DNA from: Bacteroidaceae bacterium
GTDB lineage: Bacteria; Bacteroidota; Bacteroidia; Bacteroidales; Bacteroidaceae
Assembly (NCBI GenBank): GCA_016280445.1
Contig: JAEEGS010000069.1
Span: 44,622-108,621, forward strand
DNA: 64,000 nucleotides
Reading direction: 5' to 3'
The notes under the pieces were generated by a model, which ran no database searches, was not told the origin of the DNA, and saw only the letters and a program-made list of their open reading frames with translations. A program made the translations under genes and the position numbers. This document shows, piece by piece, positions 7,744 to 18,790 of the stretch; the stretch's first letter is position 1, and every line of letters begins with the position of its first letter.

Positions 7744-10700
7744 ATGAAACAAAAACTATTACTAATCTTTTGCATGCTGTTGGGCTTCCTGCTGACCCAA
7801 CAGACGTTTGCCGCTGATTACTTCATGCAGACGGAGAGCAATTACAAAGCGACGGTCATGGGCATCGACAAGATTCAGTTCTCGTTGCCCACCCAGTATG
7901 ACGGCAGTGGTAACGAAGGCATTGTGATGGGCAAAGTCTTCGTGCAAGTGGACGGGGAGTCGAAACAGCTCCTCTTGGAATGGCACTGCAAAAAGTACGA
8001 CGAACTGTTCAACAATGGCTATGAGAGTGGCTACACCTATGTAACGAGCTATCAGGACGGCACCTACCAGGTGCTCGGTAAGGTGATGGGTGGTGTCAAG
8101 ACTTTTAATGGTTACTCTGCAGTTGAGTATCGTTTGAACCACGATGATGACAACAACAATCATTTCACCTCTGTCTTCGAATGGAAAGTGCCACGCTCCC
8201 TGCGCGGCCATAAGCTGAAATTCTATGTGTGGGCAAGAATCGACAGTCCTACCAACCACTGGTTTATTCCTGATGGCAAAGCGTCTGAATCCGATGCCAA
8301 ATTATTGACGGAATGGAGTTGCCCGGCAGCACCAGAGGTCAATGTCAGCGCGAACGACCCCATGCTGGCGTTCGACAAGGATCATGTGAACCAACAAATG
8401 TTCACCTATAGCGTGCAGGCAAAGTCCATCAACTGGATTCGTCTCCACTATACCGACGTCCTGACAGGTGTCATCAGCTCTAAGGAACTGGACAAGACGA
8501 AGATGGCCGACATAGCCTATCTTCCTGCCAACCGCCCGTTACGCGACATCTACGTTGAAGCAAAGGTGATCGACTCGGAAGGGGTCACGGTGGATGAGAC
8601 CATCAAGTCGGACAAGATGTCAACAGACATGATACACTATCCCCAAAACCTAAAAGCTGAATACACGTCGACGGGAGAAACCTACCTGACATGGACCGTG
8701 GAGCATGCAGAACTGGACGATGCCATAGAAAATGACTTCTTTGAAATCCAGCGCAATCTAACTGGCTCGACCTCGCCCGATGATGCCAACTGGACCACCA
8801 TTTCTGCCGCCATCATGTTCAAGAAAGATGTGGACAGTTATAACTTTACCGACGAGACGCTGCTTAACTATTACAAAGGCAAGAATGTTGCCTACCGCAT
8901 ACGCCGCGCCTACACAGCTATGTGGCAATGGGCAGAAGGCTCCGGATACGATCAGTGCCAGATGTCTTCGCTCCTCATGTTGCCTTGGGTCGTGACACCT
9001 ACGGTGCAGCGTGGCAACCAGTGGGACGATGAAGGTCATCAGGTGGTCTTTGACTTCCGCTTCAGCGGCCCGCAGACGGACAACAAAGGCCGCATCATTA
9101 TCCGTAACGAAGTGGAATGGGAGCAGTTTGCCCAATTGGTGAACGAGGGGCAGACCAACTTGAAAGCGGTTTTAGGCAATGATGTCAACATCAACCTCTC
9201 GCAAGTGATGGTAGGTACTAAAGAACACCCCTTTAGCGGTGAGTTCAACGGCAACGGCTATACGCTGAAAGTCAATTACACCAACTATCTGCAACGGACA
9301 GCCCCCTTCAGCTATATCAAGGGAGCCACCATCAAGAACCTGCAAATCGACGGCTCCATCAAGTCAAGCGAAAAGTATCTGGCAGGTCTCGTGGGTCAAG
9401 TGCTTTCAGGCGGTAACGTTCCGCTCATCGAGAATTGCCGCGTATCGGCCATATTGGAGAACAGTTTCAGTACTGAAGCAGCCTGTATGGGTGGTTTCAT
9501 CGGTCAGAACGAAGATGCCCGCTTAGTGGTGCGCAACTGCCTTTTCGACGGACAACTGTTAGGCGAGAAAAGTTATGGCAACGGTGGTTTCGTGGGTAAC
9601 ACCACAACGGGCATGAAGATTGAGAGCTGTCTGTTCACCCCCACTGCCATTACCACTATGAAGAAAGACTGTATGACCTTTGTCCGCGGTCACGTGACGA
9701 CCACGGAGAACAGCTACTTTTCCGAATCATACAACGAGACAATGACCATCGACGACAAGGAGTTCCTGCTAATCAATAACGTCAGCGACTGGAACCACTT
9801 CCGCGAGTTGGTGGCTGATGCTGGTGGCAAGAAGGATATCAATGCCATCCTGATGAGCGACATCTCTGTTACCCAGCCTGTAGCGTCACTGTCTTCGCCC
9901 TATCGCGGCATCTTCGACGGTAACGGCCATACGCTCGACGTCCACCTCTGGGATGCCGATAATTATGGGTTGGCTCCTTTCCGTTTTGTGGGTGATGTCA
10001 CCATCAAAAACCTGCGCGTGACTGGTCAGGTCATCGCCGGCAAGGAGCATGCAGCAGGACTCATCGGCTGCAGAAGCGGAACACCTGAAATCCATATTGA
10101 GAAAGTGTGGGTATCGGCCGATATTTCCACGGCGGATCGCTATCTCGCCGGTATTATAGGTCATGTCGGTGGTGCAAATGCATATATCAGCGACACCCGT
10201 TTCGACGGCACGCTGACAGCCACTCCTGATTCCTACGGTGCAGAGAACTCGTTTGCAGGTGCCATCATCGGATGGGGTGGCGAAGGCGGCTGGACCTTCC
10301 ACCGTGTCTATGACCAAAGCACCTTTGTCTGGTGCTATTGGCGTTTCTTCTGCGTAGATTCTTCGGATGACAAGACGCATCTGAACTGGGGAAGCAATGG
10401 TAAGAGCACCAATACCATGACCTGGAACAGCTGGAACACTGTGAATTATTATAATAAGAGCGACCAGGAGGAAGTGATGAATATTATGAACAGCGAGGTG
10501 CCTGGCTCGTGGCAGATCGTCGATGGCATGGCTGTACCCGTCTTGAGCGTTACTTCTGCTCAGGGCAATTCCACTAACGAACTCACCGGTAGTGAACTGG
10601 CTGTGAAATTGGGCAAAGGCTGGGAACTGCAAGAAGAGGTGCCACGACCCGTCTTCACCCATCCCGAAGGAAACCTTTACGGCCATATTGTCTGGGATCA

Positions 10701-13700
10701 GCGCGCTAAATTGCAGTTGCGTGTCAACATGCATGGCGAGAAGGGCGTAGAGTCAAACATCATCGACCTCTCGGGCAACCAGGATGCCATCAAGAATCAG
10801 ATGTTCACGCAGGAACTGACCCGCAAGTGCGTGGATTATTCCTTCGATTTCATCGTGAAACGTGACAAATCGGTGATGCCCATCATCGGCACTGATGCCG
10901 ACAGCATCGTGGTGACCGTTGTCAAGACCGATGAGGCTGCACTACAGGACTACCGCTTTGTGAACAACGGTCATATCAAGAACCTGACATCAGAAACTCG
11001 TCAGAGCAGTGTAGCACTGTTCTGGGACATGTCAACAGGCGACTACGACTTCTTCCGTGTGCTGCGCCGTCTGCACACCAACGATGCCAATGCCGAATGG
11101 ACCGACACGATAGCCACCAACCTGAACCAGCTGTTCTACGAGGACAAGACCGTGCTCGTACAGAAGACCTACGACTACAAGGTGGAGAGTGTCTATCAGT
11201 GCGAGGGTACCACCATCGACGGCATGACTTGCACAGGCGCCTGTGCCGTGACGGGTATGATCAGCGGTTATGTGCGCATGGCTGACGGTACCGCCATGGG
11301 TGGTCTCAAAGTGTTCTGCGAGCCAGACGGCCTCATAGCAGGTGCCAGTGCCGATTCCATCTATACCGACGATACCGGCTACTACGAATTCAAAGGTCTG
11401 CCGTACCATGTCAATAGCAAGGGTGAGACCGACGGCCACTATAAGATTCATATCGAAGGTACAGGCGACACTGGTTCCTTTACGGGTCCTAACGTGGGCG
11501 GTACAGTGACCTTCGACCAGAACTCCAACTGGGCACAGGACTTCAACTTCTGGATGGACACCTATTTCATCTTCTCGGGCAACGTATACTACGACGGCAC
11601 GTCGATGCCTGTGCAGGGTGTATCGTTCAAACTCGACGGCAACGAGATGCACGATGCCAGCCAGCAGGTGATTACCACCGACACGCAGGGTGCCTTCACA
11701 CTGAGCATTCCTGCCGGTCAGCATCAAGTGCAAGCCGTGAAGGACGGTCACGTCTTCTTGGAAGACGGATTCTTGGTAAACAACAATGCCATCGACGCTG
11801 CCCATCGCTACAAATACGAATTCAACAAGAACGTGTCGCAGTACGTCTTCTGGGACGCTACCACCGTCATGCTACGCGGTCGCGTGGTGGGTGGCGACAT
11901 CGAGGGCGACAAGCCCTTGGGCAATTCGCTGTCGACGAACAACCTGGGCGACTCCCTCAAGATTGTGCTGCAGCTGGAAGGTGACAACGCCTCTTGGATG
12001 GTGCGCGACCAGAAAGACCCCACTGTCAAGACACGCAGCGAAATCTATGTGTTCGGTGCTGCCGACAAGGACACCACACGCGTAGAGACAACCCGCCACA
12101 CCATGACCATCCGTCCCGACCATGAGACGGGTGAATACCAGCTGATGCTGCACCCCGCCAAATATAAGGTGATTGAGGTGTCGGCTCAGGGCTATGCCAC
12201 GCTGTTCCAAGCAGGTAAGGTGGGCGAGACGCTCGACCTGGCCTTCAACGTGGAGAACGACACCTGCGTGTATAACCGTATCTATCATGCTGTGCCCGAT
12301 TTGGAAGTCACACAGTATAACCCCAGATTGGAACCCTACTTCGGCACCAAGAAGACTACCGCAACCGATAATATCGGCAATGTGGCTAATGTGGAGCTGT
12401 GGGGATACAAATCCATCAACGAAAAAAAGGACAGCATCCCCTACTACTCGTTCGGCTATCCTGTCTTTATGGCGAACTCGCCCTACGGCTGGATGCTACA
12501 GGCCTGCGAGAAATACTACTGGAACAACAAACCGACAGACAGGGTGGACATCGTCAAGCTGAACGGCGGTTCGGTGCTCATCAAGAACTATATGGTGAGC
12601 AACGACGAGAGCAAGCTGGCCACCACCCTCGACTTGGACGACACGGGTTATGCTTCGTATGTATTCACCCCAGACAATACAACCAATGTGCTGGAGGACG
12701 AGATGGCGCTGCGCAGCGTTGACATCACGCTGAACTACGACGGCAACTACTATGACATCAAACCATTGGACGGACAGCTGATGAAGGGCTTTGTGATGGC
12801 CACCACCCCCAAGAAGGAAGGTGTCTATACCGTAGCAGCCAGCTATCCTGTGCTGATTGACGTGCTTCGCGACCCGCCTGGTGGTGGCAGTAGCTCCTAT
12901 ATTGAAGCTGGTTCAAAACTGAGTTATTCCTACGCCCCAAGTTTCGAGGGTACACTGGGTGTAAACATGTCGAATAAGACTGGAACCTACACCACTCTCT
13001 ACAAGGGAATGGTGGCTGTGAACCCACAGTCAGGTGCAGGTTCTGCCAATGGTACGGTAACAGAGGCAAGTTCCCACAAGAACTTCTCCTTCTCACTGTC
13101 AACTACCTTTAACGGAAGCTGGACGACCAGCTATACACTTGATGTCACGGAACGCATCCAGACCAAGAGCAGCCAGATATGGGTGGGTCCGAAAGCTGAC
13201 CTCTTCATGGGTACCAATGAGAGCCTGATCGTTCAGGACGCCATTGCCGTACGTGCCATCCCCGAGAAGCAATACCTGTTGATGAAGAACAACGAGGGCG
13301 GCTCGTTTATGGTGACCGACTCCTTAGGCAATACGGCTAAAGTCAAGGTGACGGTGGGTGCCATGAAGGTGCTGGCCAAGGGCACAGATACCAATGGCAA
13401 TCCCGTCTATCTGGTACGCGATGAGGTGATGAGCGTCATGAACAAGGTGAACTCCACCTTTATCCATTCGCAATGCTACATCGAGGACGAGTTGCTGCCG
13501 AATCTGGCAAAACTTCGCAACAGTCTGATCCACCCCATGGGTACGATTGACAATCCGCAGAAATTAGCTGACGAGACAGGCAAAAGCGTGTATGTCAGCA
13601 AGGTGGATGTCAAGGATCCTTTCTTTGGTTCTACGGATAATGTATTATGGTATCATCCAGACAACGACCCCAATGCCGTCAACGAAGTGTTGAATTACAA

Positions 13701-16700
13701 TCAGGAGATGGGTCGTTGGATCACCATGCTGGCAGAGAACGAGATGGAGAAGCTGACCGTTCAACCCAACAACTTGGTGAAGAACTATGACTTCGATGGT
13801 GGTGCGGCTTCCATACAGTATAGCGAGAACTTCAATGCGTCGCGCGTCAAGAGCGGTTTCATCAAGTGGCCGGGACTGAGCAATCTCAGCAATATCGCCA
13901 ACATGTTCCCCGACTGGGCGTTAGGAGCTATTGAAGACCTCAATAAAGGTCAAGATGCTAATGGCGCCAGATATATTAAAGACGATCCCAATGCCACCTT
14001 CGAACTCGTGTCTGGCACGGCCACTAACGGTGTCAAAATGAAGTTCACTCCCATTCTCGGTTTCAATTTCAACGACAAGAGCAGTGAGACGAACAGCAAG
14101 ACGAAGAAGGTGGGCTTTACTCTGAGCATTGCCAGCAAGGCGAGCATGAATGTTGATGTCTATCGTTCCGCTAACGGTAAGTACAGCATCGATGAGGATA
14201 CGAATAACGCCATCTTGGAGATGACGAAGGAGGTGCTGGACGAGTTGGCCTACGGTCAGCCTTATCATCCCGACAACGACATCGAGGTCTATTCCAGCTT
14301 TGTGTTCCGTACCCGTGGCGGCATCACCTGCCAGCCCTACGAGGGTGAACGCAGGACGAAGTGGTACCAGCCTGGCACCGTGCTCGACCCTGCCACGGTC
14401 TCGATGGATAAGTTGCGCATCTGGGTGGAGGAGCCCGTGAAGAGCAACGTGCCTTTCGACGAGCCTGCCCGTTTCGTGCTGCACATGTCGAACGAGAGCG
14501 ACTTTTCGGAACAGGCTACGCTGTCGTTCAAGTATTATCTTGATTCCCGCAGCAATCCGAAGGGGGCCACGGTGTGTGTCGATGGGAAGGTGATCAATGC
14601 AACGGGTGAGAGCGTGTCGTTCTATCCCGTCATCAACCCCATCACTGGCAAGCACAATGTGATTACGAAGGAGATTACCGTCTATCCCAGCACGGCATAC
14701 GACTATGAGGACCTGTCGCTGTGTCTCTATGACCCTGATGACTTCGTGCGCGTCTATTCCACCAACATCTCTGCCCATTTCATTCCGTCGGCTGGCAAGG
14801 TGAGGGTGAGTGTGCCTGGCGACAAGTGGGTCATCAACACCGAGAGCCCTTATGACAGCAGGCGACTGGCATGGTATATGCCTGTGCGCATCGAGGGCTT
14901 CGACGTGAACTTCCCCAATTTCGACCATATCGAACTGCAATACAAGCTCTCGACGCAGGGCGACAAGGACTGGGTGAACGTCTGCTCATACTATGCTGAC
15001 GAAGCGCTGCGTGCCAAGGCCAGCGGCGTGACCGACTCGATACCGTCCAGCGGTATCATCGTGGCTCCGTTCTACGGCGAGGTGGATCCCATCGAACAAT
15101 ACTACGACATCCGTGCCGTCAACTACTGCCGCTATGCGGGCGGATTCCTGACACGCTCGTCGGAGATTCTCACTGGTATCAAGGACACGCGTCCGCCACG
15201 TCCGTTTGGCACACCTGAGCCTGTGAACGGCATCTTGGGCATCGGCGACGATATCAAGATAGCCTTCTCGGAGCCTATTGCTGGTAACTATCTGCGCAGC
15301 ATCAACAACTTCGAGGTGCTGGGACAGCCTGCATCCAACAGTCTCTCCACCTCTACCAGTCTGGCCTTCGACGAATACTCTTCGTGTTTAACGGAAGAAA
15401 TGAACCTGACGGGAAAGAATTTCACCTTCGACATCATGGTGAATCCCATGAAGACTGAGAAGAACATGCTGGTGATTGGTCACGGCCTTGCCGCCTTCGG
15501 ACTGACTGCCGACCGCCACATGGTGGCTGTCATCAACAGTACGACCGTGACATCGACGAGTGCGGTCGATTTCAATAACGTGCTGCATCGCATTGCCTAC
15601 ACGGTGGAACAGGAGAAGGACCATCTGACCGTTCATTTCTACGACGGCGACAAGCACATCGGTCAAGGCGCCATCCCGGGTGTCTATCAGGAGACTGGCA
15701 ATGTCTATCTGGGCTACGACCTGCTGGGCCTGCTCGGTGAAGGCTCTGGCTTCAAGGGCGACATGCTCGACTTCCGCATCTGGAACCGTGCGCTGAGCGG
15801 CAGCGAACTGAGTGTCTACAAGAACAAGACGCTGACGGGCTACGAGATTGGATTGCTCAGCTACTACCTACTAAACGAGGGTGAGGGCGACTACAGTTAC
15901 GACCGTGCGCTGAGCGGCAACGACATGCACTGCTTCTTTGCTTCATGGAAACGACCCAAGGGCATCTCGCTGCGACTAGACGGCCAGAAGGGCATCCGCA
16001 TGGACGGCACCCACTTCGAACGCAGCAGGGAGCACGACTACACGCTGATGTTCTGGTTCAAGACCCAGAATCATAACGCCACCTTCATGTCAAATGGCGA
16101 GGCGACCCATCACGACATCTCCGGCAAATTCAACATCGGCTACAAGGACAATGCCCTGTATTTCCGTTCGTCGGGTTATGAGGTATCTGCCATCAATGCG
16201 CTGACGGACTTCTCAACCTGGCACCATTACGCCATGACAGTGTCGCGCTCGCGAAACGTGGCCAACATCTATCTGGACTGCAAGCTGGTGGCCTCGGTGG
16301 CTGCCGACAGTCTGTCGGGCATCAATGGCGAACACATCGAACTGGGCGCTACCTATGTCGATAAAAACACCGATACCGACATGATGAGTGGTAACATCGA
16401 CGAGGTGGCTATGTTCTCAAGCGTATTGCCGCTGAACCTCATCGAGACGTATGCCTACAATACACCCTCTGGACGGGAGTCGGCGCTGATAGCCTATCTG
16501 CCCTTCGAGGTTTCCGAGCGTGACTACTACAACCAGATGCAGCTGGTACCGACGGGAGTGAGCCTGAAGCGATACATCGACAACCAGGGCAAAGAGTCGG
16601 TGCGCCGCGATACGCTGGTGGTTGTCAGCAACGATATAGCCGACAAAGAATTCTACGCACCGATGCATAGCAACTCGAACCTCGAGAACCTGAACTACAG

Positions 16701-18576
16701 CTTCGTGGCAAAGGACAACGAACTGCTGGTGCAGATTGACGAGCCCGACTTCCTGGTAGAGAAGACCAACGTCTATGTGACGGTGAAAGAAGTGGCCGAC
16801 CTGAACGGCAACCTCATGGCATCGCCCGTGACGCTGAACCTCTACGTCTATCGAAACCCGTTGCGCTGGAATGTGAAACGCATCTCCCACGACGTGAAAT
16901 TCGGCGAGGGTGCCACCTTCGAGGCCACCATCAGCAATGTGAGCGGTCAGAAACAGACCTTCGAACTGATAGATCTGCCCTACTGGATGACAGCCTCGAA
17001 GACCATAGGCACGATAGCCGCCCTCGATGAGGAGACCATCACGTTCACCGTACAGCCCTATATGAATATAGGTACGTATAACGAACAGGTGACGCTGCTG
17101 TGCGAGAACCAGATGGCGGAACCATTGCCTATCAAGATGAAGGTACGCGGTGAAGAACCCGACTGGGCGGTCAGCGACAACCTGAAGAAACTCAACCTCA
17201 CTATGCAACTGGTGGCTCAGGTGAAGATTGATGCCATCATCTCCAACTCGGAAGAGGACATCTTAGGTGTGTTCGACACCGACGGACAGGTGCTCGGTGT
17301 AGCCCATATAGACATAGACGACCTGAACAATGCAGGACAGGCACTCGCCTACGTCACCGTATATGGCTACAAGGATGCTGCCACCAACCAGATGCCCACA
17401 CTGGCATTCAAGTTCTTCCAGGCCTCTACGGGCAAGATATTCATTCTTCAGCAGGCCGACGGCGGCACCACCGTCTTTGAGGAAGGAACGACCAAAGGCA
17501 CAGCCACCGACCCGCTGGTACTCATCAATGGTTCCTCCTGGAGCGGTTACAATACCATAGCCCAGACACTATACTTGAAGAAGGGCTGGAACTGGGTATC
17601 GTTCAACGTGCGTCCCCAAGAGGGCACCACCGTAGGAGAACTGCTATATGGTGCTGCCGACTGGGAGCCTAACGACGTCATTGAGGGCATCAGCCGCAAC
17701 AAGAGCGTTTCGCTGCTCTGCCGTAAAGCCAACACCTCGCGCGGCTACCGCTGGACCTACGAAGACAAAGTGTTCGACATCAATCCGAAGATGATGTACC
17801 GTGTTTACAGCGGCAGCGACAAGATGGCCTATATCATGGGCTCGGAAGTAGGTACAGACATAACGGTGCATCCCGGATGGAACCGTATGGGCTATACGAC
17901 ATCCATCAACCTGCCCATCACCCAGGCCATGAGCAACTACATCAACAATGGAGCCACAGAGGGAGACGTGCTGAAGTCGCAAGATGCCTTTGCCATCTTG
18001 AGCCACAATACCAATGGCGACCTGATATGGAAGGGTTCGCTCCGCTATATGGAGACAGGCAAAGGCTACATGCTGAAGCACAACGGCAGTGATGAGGTGG
18101 ACTTCCGTTACCCGTTCCTGTTTGAAGGTTCACGCTATGTCGGTGCTGCGGCTGCTCCTATAAGAAGAAACAGTTATGCCACCTCGATGAACATCGTGGC
18201 AACCGTCAACGGTGTAGAGATGGAAGACGACGACCATCTGGTCGTGTACCGAGGCGCAGAACGCTGCAGCGAAGCCGTGGCCGACGACAACAACATCTTC
18301 TACCTGAACATTGGCGGCACAAAGGCACAGGCAGACCAGTTGCAGTTCTGCATCGAACGCAACGGCGAACTCGTGTCAGTCAGCTCCACCCCGATGCGCT
18401 ACGAAGCCGACCAAGTGTTTGGCACACCCGATCAGCCCACACTCATCGACTTCATCGACGCAGAAAGCCTGAACGACGGCTCATGGTACACCACCTCGGG
18501 CATCAAACTCAGCAAGAAGCCCACGCAGAGCGGAATTTACATCCATCAAGGTAAAGCAATTGTAATTCATAATTGA
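7744..18576 (+). CDS. Giant secreted multidomain protein (LamG, beta-helix, FN3-like, carboxypeptidase-regulatory-like)
   Basis: A 3610-residue extracellular protein. The start is placed at MKQKLLLIFCMLLGFLLTQQ, a clean signal peptide; an in-frame upstream extension lacks one. Domains seen in order: FN3-like at about 300-400; GLUG/beta-helix-like repeats at 450-850 (FNGNGYTL, IKNLQIDGSI, AGLVGQV); FN3-like at 1076-1170; carboxypeptidase-regulatory-like folds at 1173-1246 and 1276-1346; two LamG-like domains at 2540-2733 and 2741-2936. The C-terminal quarter has tandem GWNWVSFNV/GWNRMGYTT modules alternating with a repeated domain of about 95 residues (3153-3267 and 3480-3575). The last 30 residues resemble short T9SS-type tails (YTTSGIKLSKKP, GIYIHQGK). 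Probably a surface adhesin or polymer-binding protein; ligand unknown. Confidence 0.85.
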   Translation: MKQKLLLIFCMLLGFLLTQQTFAADYFMQTESNYKATVMGIDKIQFSLPTQYDGSGNEGIVMGKVFVQVDGESKQLLLEWHCKKYDELFNNGYESGYTYVTSYQDGTYQVLGKVMGGVKTFNGYSAVEYRLNHDDDNNNHFTSVFEWKVPRSLRGHKLKFYVWARIDSPTNHWFIPDGKASESDAKLLTEWSCPAAPEVNVSANDPMLAFDKDHVNQQMFTYSVQAKSINWIRLHYTDVLTGVISSKELDKTKMADIAYLPANRPLRDIYVEAKVIDSEGVTVDETIKSDKMSTDMIHYPQNLKAEYTSTGETYLTWTVEHAELDDAIENDFFEIQRNLTGSTSPDDANWTTISAAIMFKKDVDSYNFTDETLLNYYKGKNVAYRIRRAYTAMWQWAEGSGYDQCQMSSLLMLPWVVTPTVQRGNQWDDEGHQVVFDFRFSGPQTDNKGRIIIRNEVEWEQFAQLVNEGQTNLKAVLGNDVNINLSQVMVGTKEHPFSGEFNGNGYTLKVNYTNYLQRTAPFSYIKGATIKNLQIDGSIKSSEKYLAGLVGQVLSGGNVPLIENCRVSAILENSFSTEAACMGGFIGQNEDARLVVRNCLFDGQLLGEKSYGNGGFVGNTTTGMKIESCLFTPTAITTMKKDCMTFVRGHVTTTENSYFSESYNETMTIDDKEFLLINNVSDWNHFRELVADAGGKKDINAILMSDISVTQPVASLSSPYRGIFDGNGHTLDVHLWDADNYGLAPFRFVGDVTIKNLRVTGQVIAGKEHAAGLIGCRSGTPEIHIEKVWVSADISTADRYLAGIIGHVGGANAYISDTRFDGTLTATPDSYGAENSFAGAIIGWGGEGGWTFHRVYDQSTFVWCYWRFFCVDSSDDKTHLNWGSNGKSTNTMTWNSWNTVNYYNKSDQEEVMNIMNSEVPGSWQIVDGMAVPVLSVTSAQGNSTNELTGSELAVKLGKGWELQEEVPRPVFTHPEGNLYGHIVWDQRAKLQLRVNMHGEKGVESNIIDLSGNQDAIKNQMFTQELTRKCVDYSFDFIVKRDKSVMPIIGTDADSIVVTVVKTDEAALQDYRFVNNGHIKNLTSETRQSSVALFWDMSTGDYDFFRVLRRLHTNDANAEWTDTIATNLNQLFYEDKTVLVQKTYDYKVESVYQCEGTTIDGMTCTGACAVTGMISGYVRMADGTAMGGLKVFCEPDGLIAGASADSIYTDDTGYYEFKGLPYHVNSKGETDGHYKIHIEGTGDTGSFTGPNVGGTVTFDQNSNWAQDFNFWMDTYFIFSGNVYYDGTSMPVQGVSFKLDGNEMHDASQQVITTDTQGAFTLSIPAGQHQVQAVKDGHVFLEDGFLVNNNAIDAAHRYKYEFNKNVSQYVFWDATTVMLRGRVVGGDIEGDKPLGNSLSTNNLGDSLKIVLQLEGDNASWMVRDQKDPTVKTRSEIYVFGAADKDTTRVETTRHTMTIRPDHETGEYQLMLHPAKYKVIEVSAQGYATLFQAGKVGETLDLAFNVENDTCVYNRIYHAVPDLEVTQYNPRLEPYFGTKKTTATDNIGNVANVELWGYKSINEKKDSIPYYSFGYPVFMANSPYGWMLQACEKYYWNNKPTDRVDIVKLNGGSVLIKNYMVSNDESKLATTLDLDDTGYASYVFTPDNTTNVLEDEMALRSVDITLNYDGNYYDIKPLDGQLMKGFVMATTPKKEGVYTVAASYPVLIDVLRDPPGGGSSSYIEAGSKLSYSYAPSFEGTLGVNMSNKTGTYTTLYKGMVAVNPQSGAGSANGTVTEASSHKNFSFSLSTTFNGSWTTSYTLDVTERIQTKSSQIWVGPKADLFMGTNESLIVQDAIAVRAIPEKQYLLMKNNEGGSFMVTDSLGNTAKVKVTVGAMKVLAKGTDTNGNPVYLVRDEVMSVMNKVNSTFIHSQCYIEDELLPNLAKLRNSLIHPMGTIDNPQKLADETGKSVYVSKVDVKDPFFGSTDNVLWYHPDNDPNAVNEVLNYNQEMGRWITMLAENEMEKLTVQPNNLVKNYDFDGGAASIQYSENFNASRVKSGFIKWPGLSNLSNIANMFPDWALGAIEDLNKGQDANGARYIKDDPNATFELVSGTATNGVKMKFTPILGFNFNDKSSETNSKTKKVGFTLSIASKASMNVDVYRSANGKYSIDEDTNNAILEMTKEVLDELAYGQPYHPDNDIEVYSSFVFRTRGGITCQPYEGERRTKWYQPGTVLDPATVSMDKLRIWVEEPVKSNVPFDEPARFVLHMSNESDFSEQATLSFKYYLDSRSNPKGATVCVDGKVINATGESVSFYPVINPITGKHNVITKEITVYPSTAYDYEDLSLCLYDPDDFVRVYSTNISAHFIPSAGKVRVSVPGDKWVINTESPYDSRRLAWYMPVRIEGFDVNFPNFDHIELQYKLSTQGDKDWVNVCSYYADEALRAKASGVTDSIPSSGIIVAPFYGEVDPIEQYYDIRAVNYCRYAGGFLTRSSEILTGIKDTRPPRPFGTPEPVNGILGIGDDIKIAFSEPIAGNYLRSINNFEVLGQPASNSLSTSTSLAFDEYSSCLTEEMNLTGKNFTFDIMVNPMKTEKNMLVIGHGLAAFGLTADRHMVAVINSTTVTSTSAVDFNNVLHRIAYTVEQEKDHLTVHFYDGDKHIGQGAIPGVYQETGNVYLGYDLLGLLGEGSGFKGDMLDFRIWNRALSGSELSVYKNKTLTGYEIGLLSYYLLNEGEGDYSYDRALSGNDMHCFFASWKRPKGISLRLDGQKGIRMDGTHFERSREHDYTLMFWFKTQNHNATFMSNGEATHHDISGKFNIGYKDNALYFRSSGYEVSAINALTDFSTWHHYAMTVSRSRNVANIYLDCKLVASVAADSLSGINGEHIELGATYVDKNTDTDMMSGNIDEVAMFSSVLPLNLIETYAYNTPSGRESALIAYLPFEVSERDYYNQMQLVPTGVSLKRYIDNQGKESVRRDTLVVVSNDIADKEFYAPMHSNSNLENLNYSFVAKDNELLVQIDEPDFLVEKTNVYVTVKEVADLNGNLMASPVTLNLYVYRNPLRWNVKRISHDVKFGEGATFEATISNVSGQKQTFELIDLPYWMTASKTIGTIAALDEETITFTVQPYMNIGTYNEQVTLLCENQMAEPLPIKMKVRGEEPDWAVSDNLKKLNLTMQLVAQVKIDAIISNSEEDILGVFDTDGQVLGVAHIDIDDLNNAGQALAYVTVYGYKDAATNQMPTLAFKFFQASTGKIFILQQADGGTTVFEEGTTKGTATDPLVLINGSSWSGYNTIAQTLYLKKGWNWVSFNVRPQEGTTVGELLYGAADWEPNDVIEGISRNKSVSLLCRKANTSRGYRWTYEDKVFDINPKMMYRVYSGSDKMAYIMGSEVGTDITVHPGWNRMGYTTSINLPITQAMSNYINNGATEGDVLKSQDAFAILSHNTNGDLIWKGSLRYMETGKGYMLKHNGSDEVDFRYPFLFEGSRYVGAAAAPIRRNSYATSMNIVATVNGVEMEDDDHLVVYRGAERCSEAVADDNNIFYLNIGGTKAQADQLQFCIERNGELVSVSSTPMRYEADQVFGTPDQPTLIDFIDAESLNDGSWYTTSGIKLSKKPTQSGIYIHQGKAIVIHN

Positions 18577-18772
18577 TCATTCGGAAGTTACCGCTTCGCT
18601 CAGAAGTTATAGAAGTTATAGGAGTTAAAGCCTATACTCTGTCAACTGTGGAGAGGAGTTTTCACGCCAGCATTACATTCGGCTTTAACTCCTCTAACTC
18701 CTTTAACTTCTTTAACTCCAAGAAAGTGGAGCTTGCGAACCTTTAGCTCGACGAAGTCAAACTTGAATAATT
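18577..18772. repeat. Dispersed hairpin repeat, copy B
   Basis: This is a reverse-orientation relative of the element at 2051-2275. It shares TTCGGAAGTTACC at one edge, the loop from GCCTATACTCTGTC through GGAGAGGAG to ACATTCGGC, and CCAAGAAAGTGGAG on the far side. The 29-bp flanking motif is degenerate or shortened here. It separates the giant gene from the downstream lipoprotein gene. Confidence 0.78.
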
Positions 18773-18790
18773 CATAATTCACAATTCATC

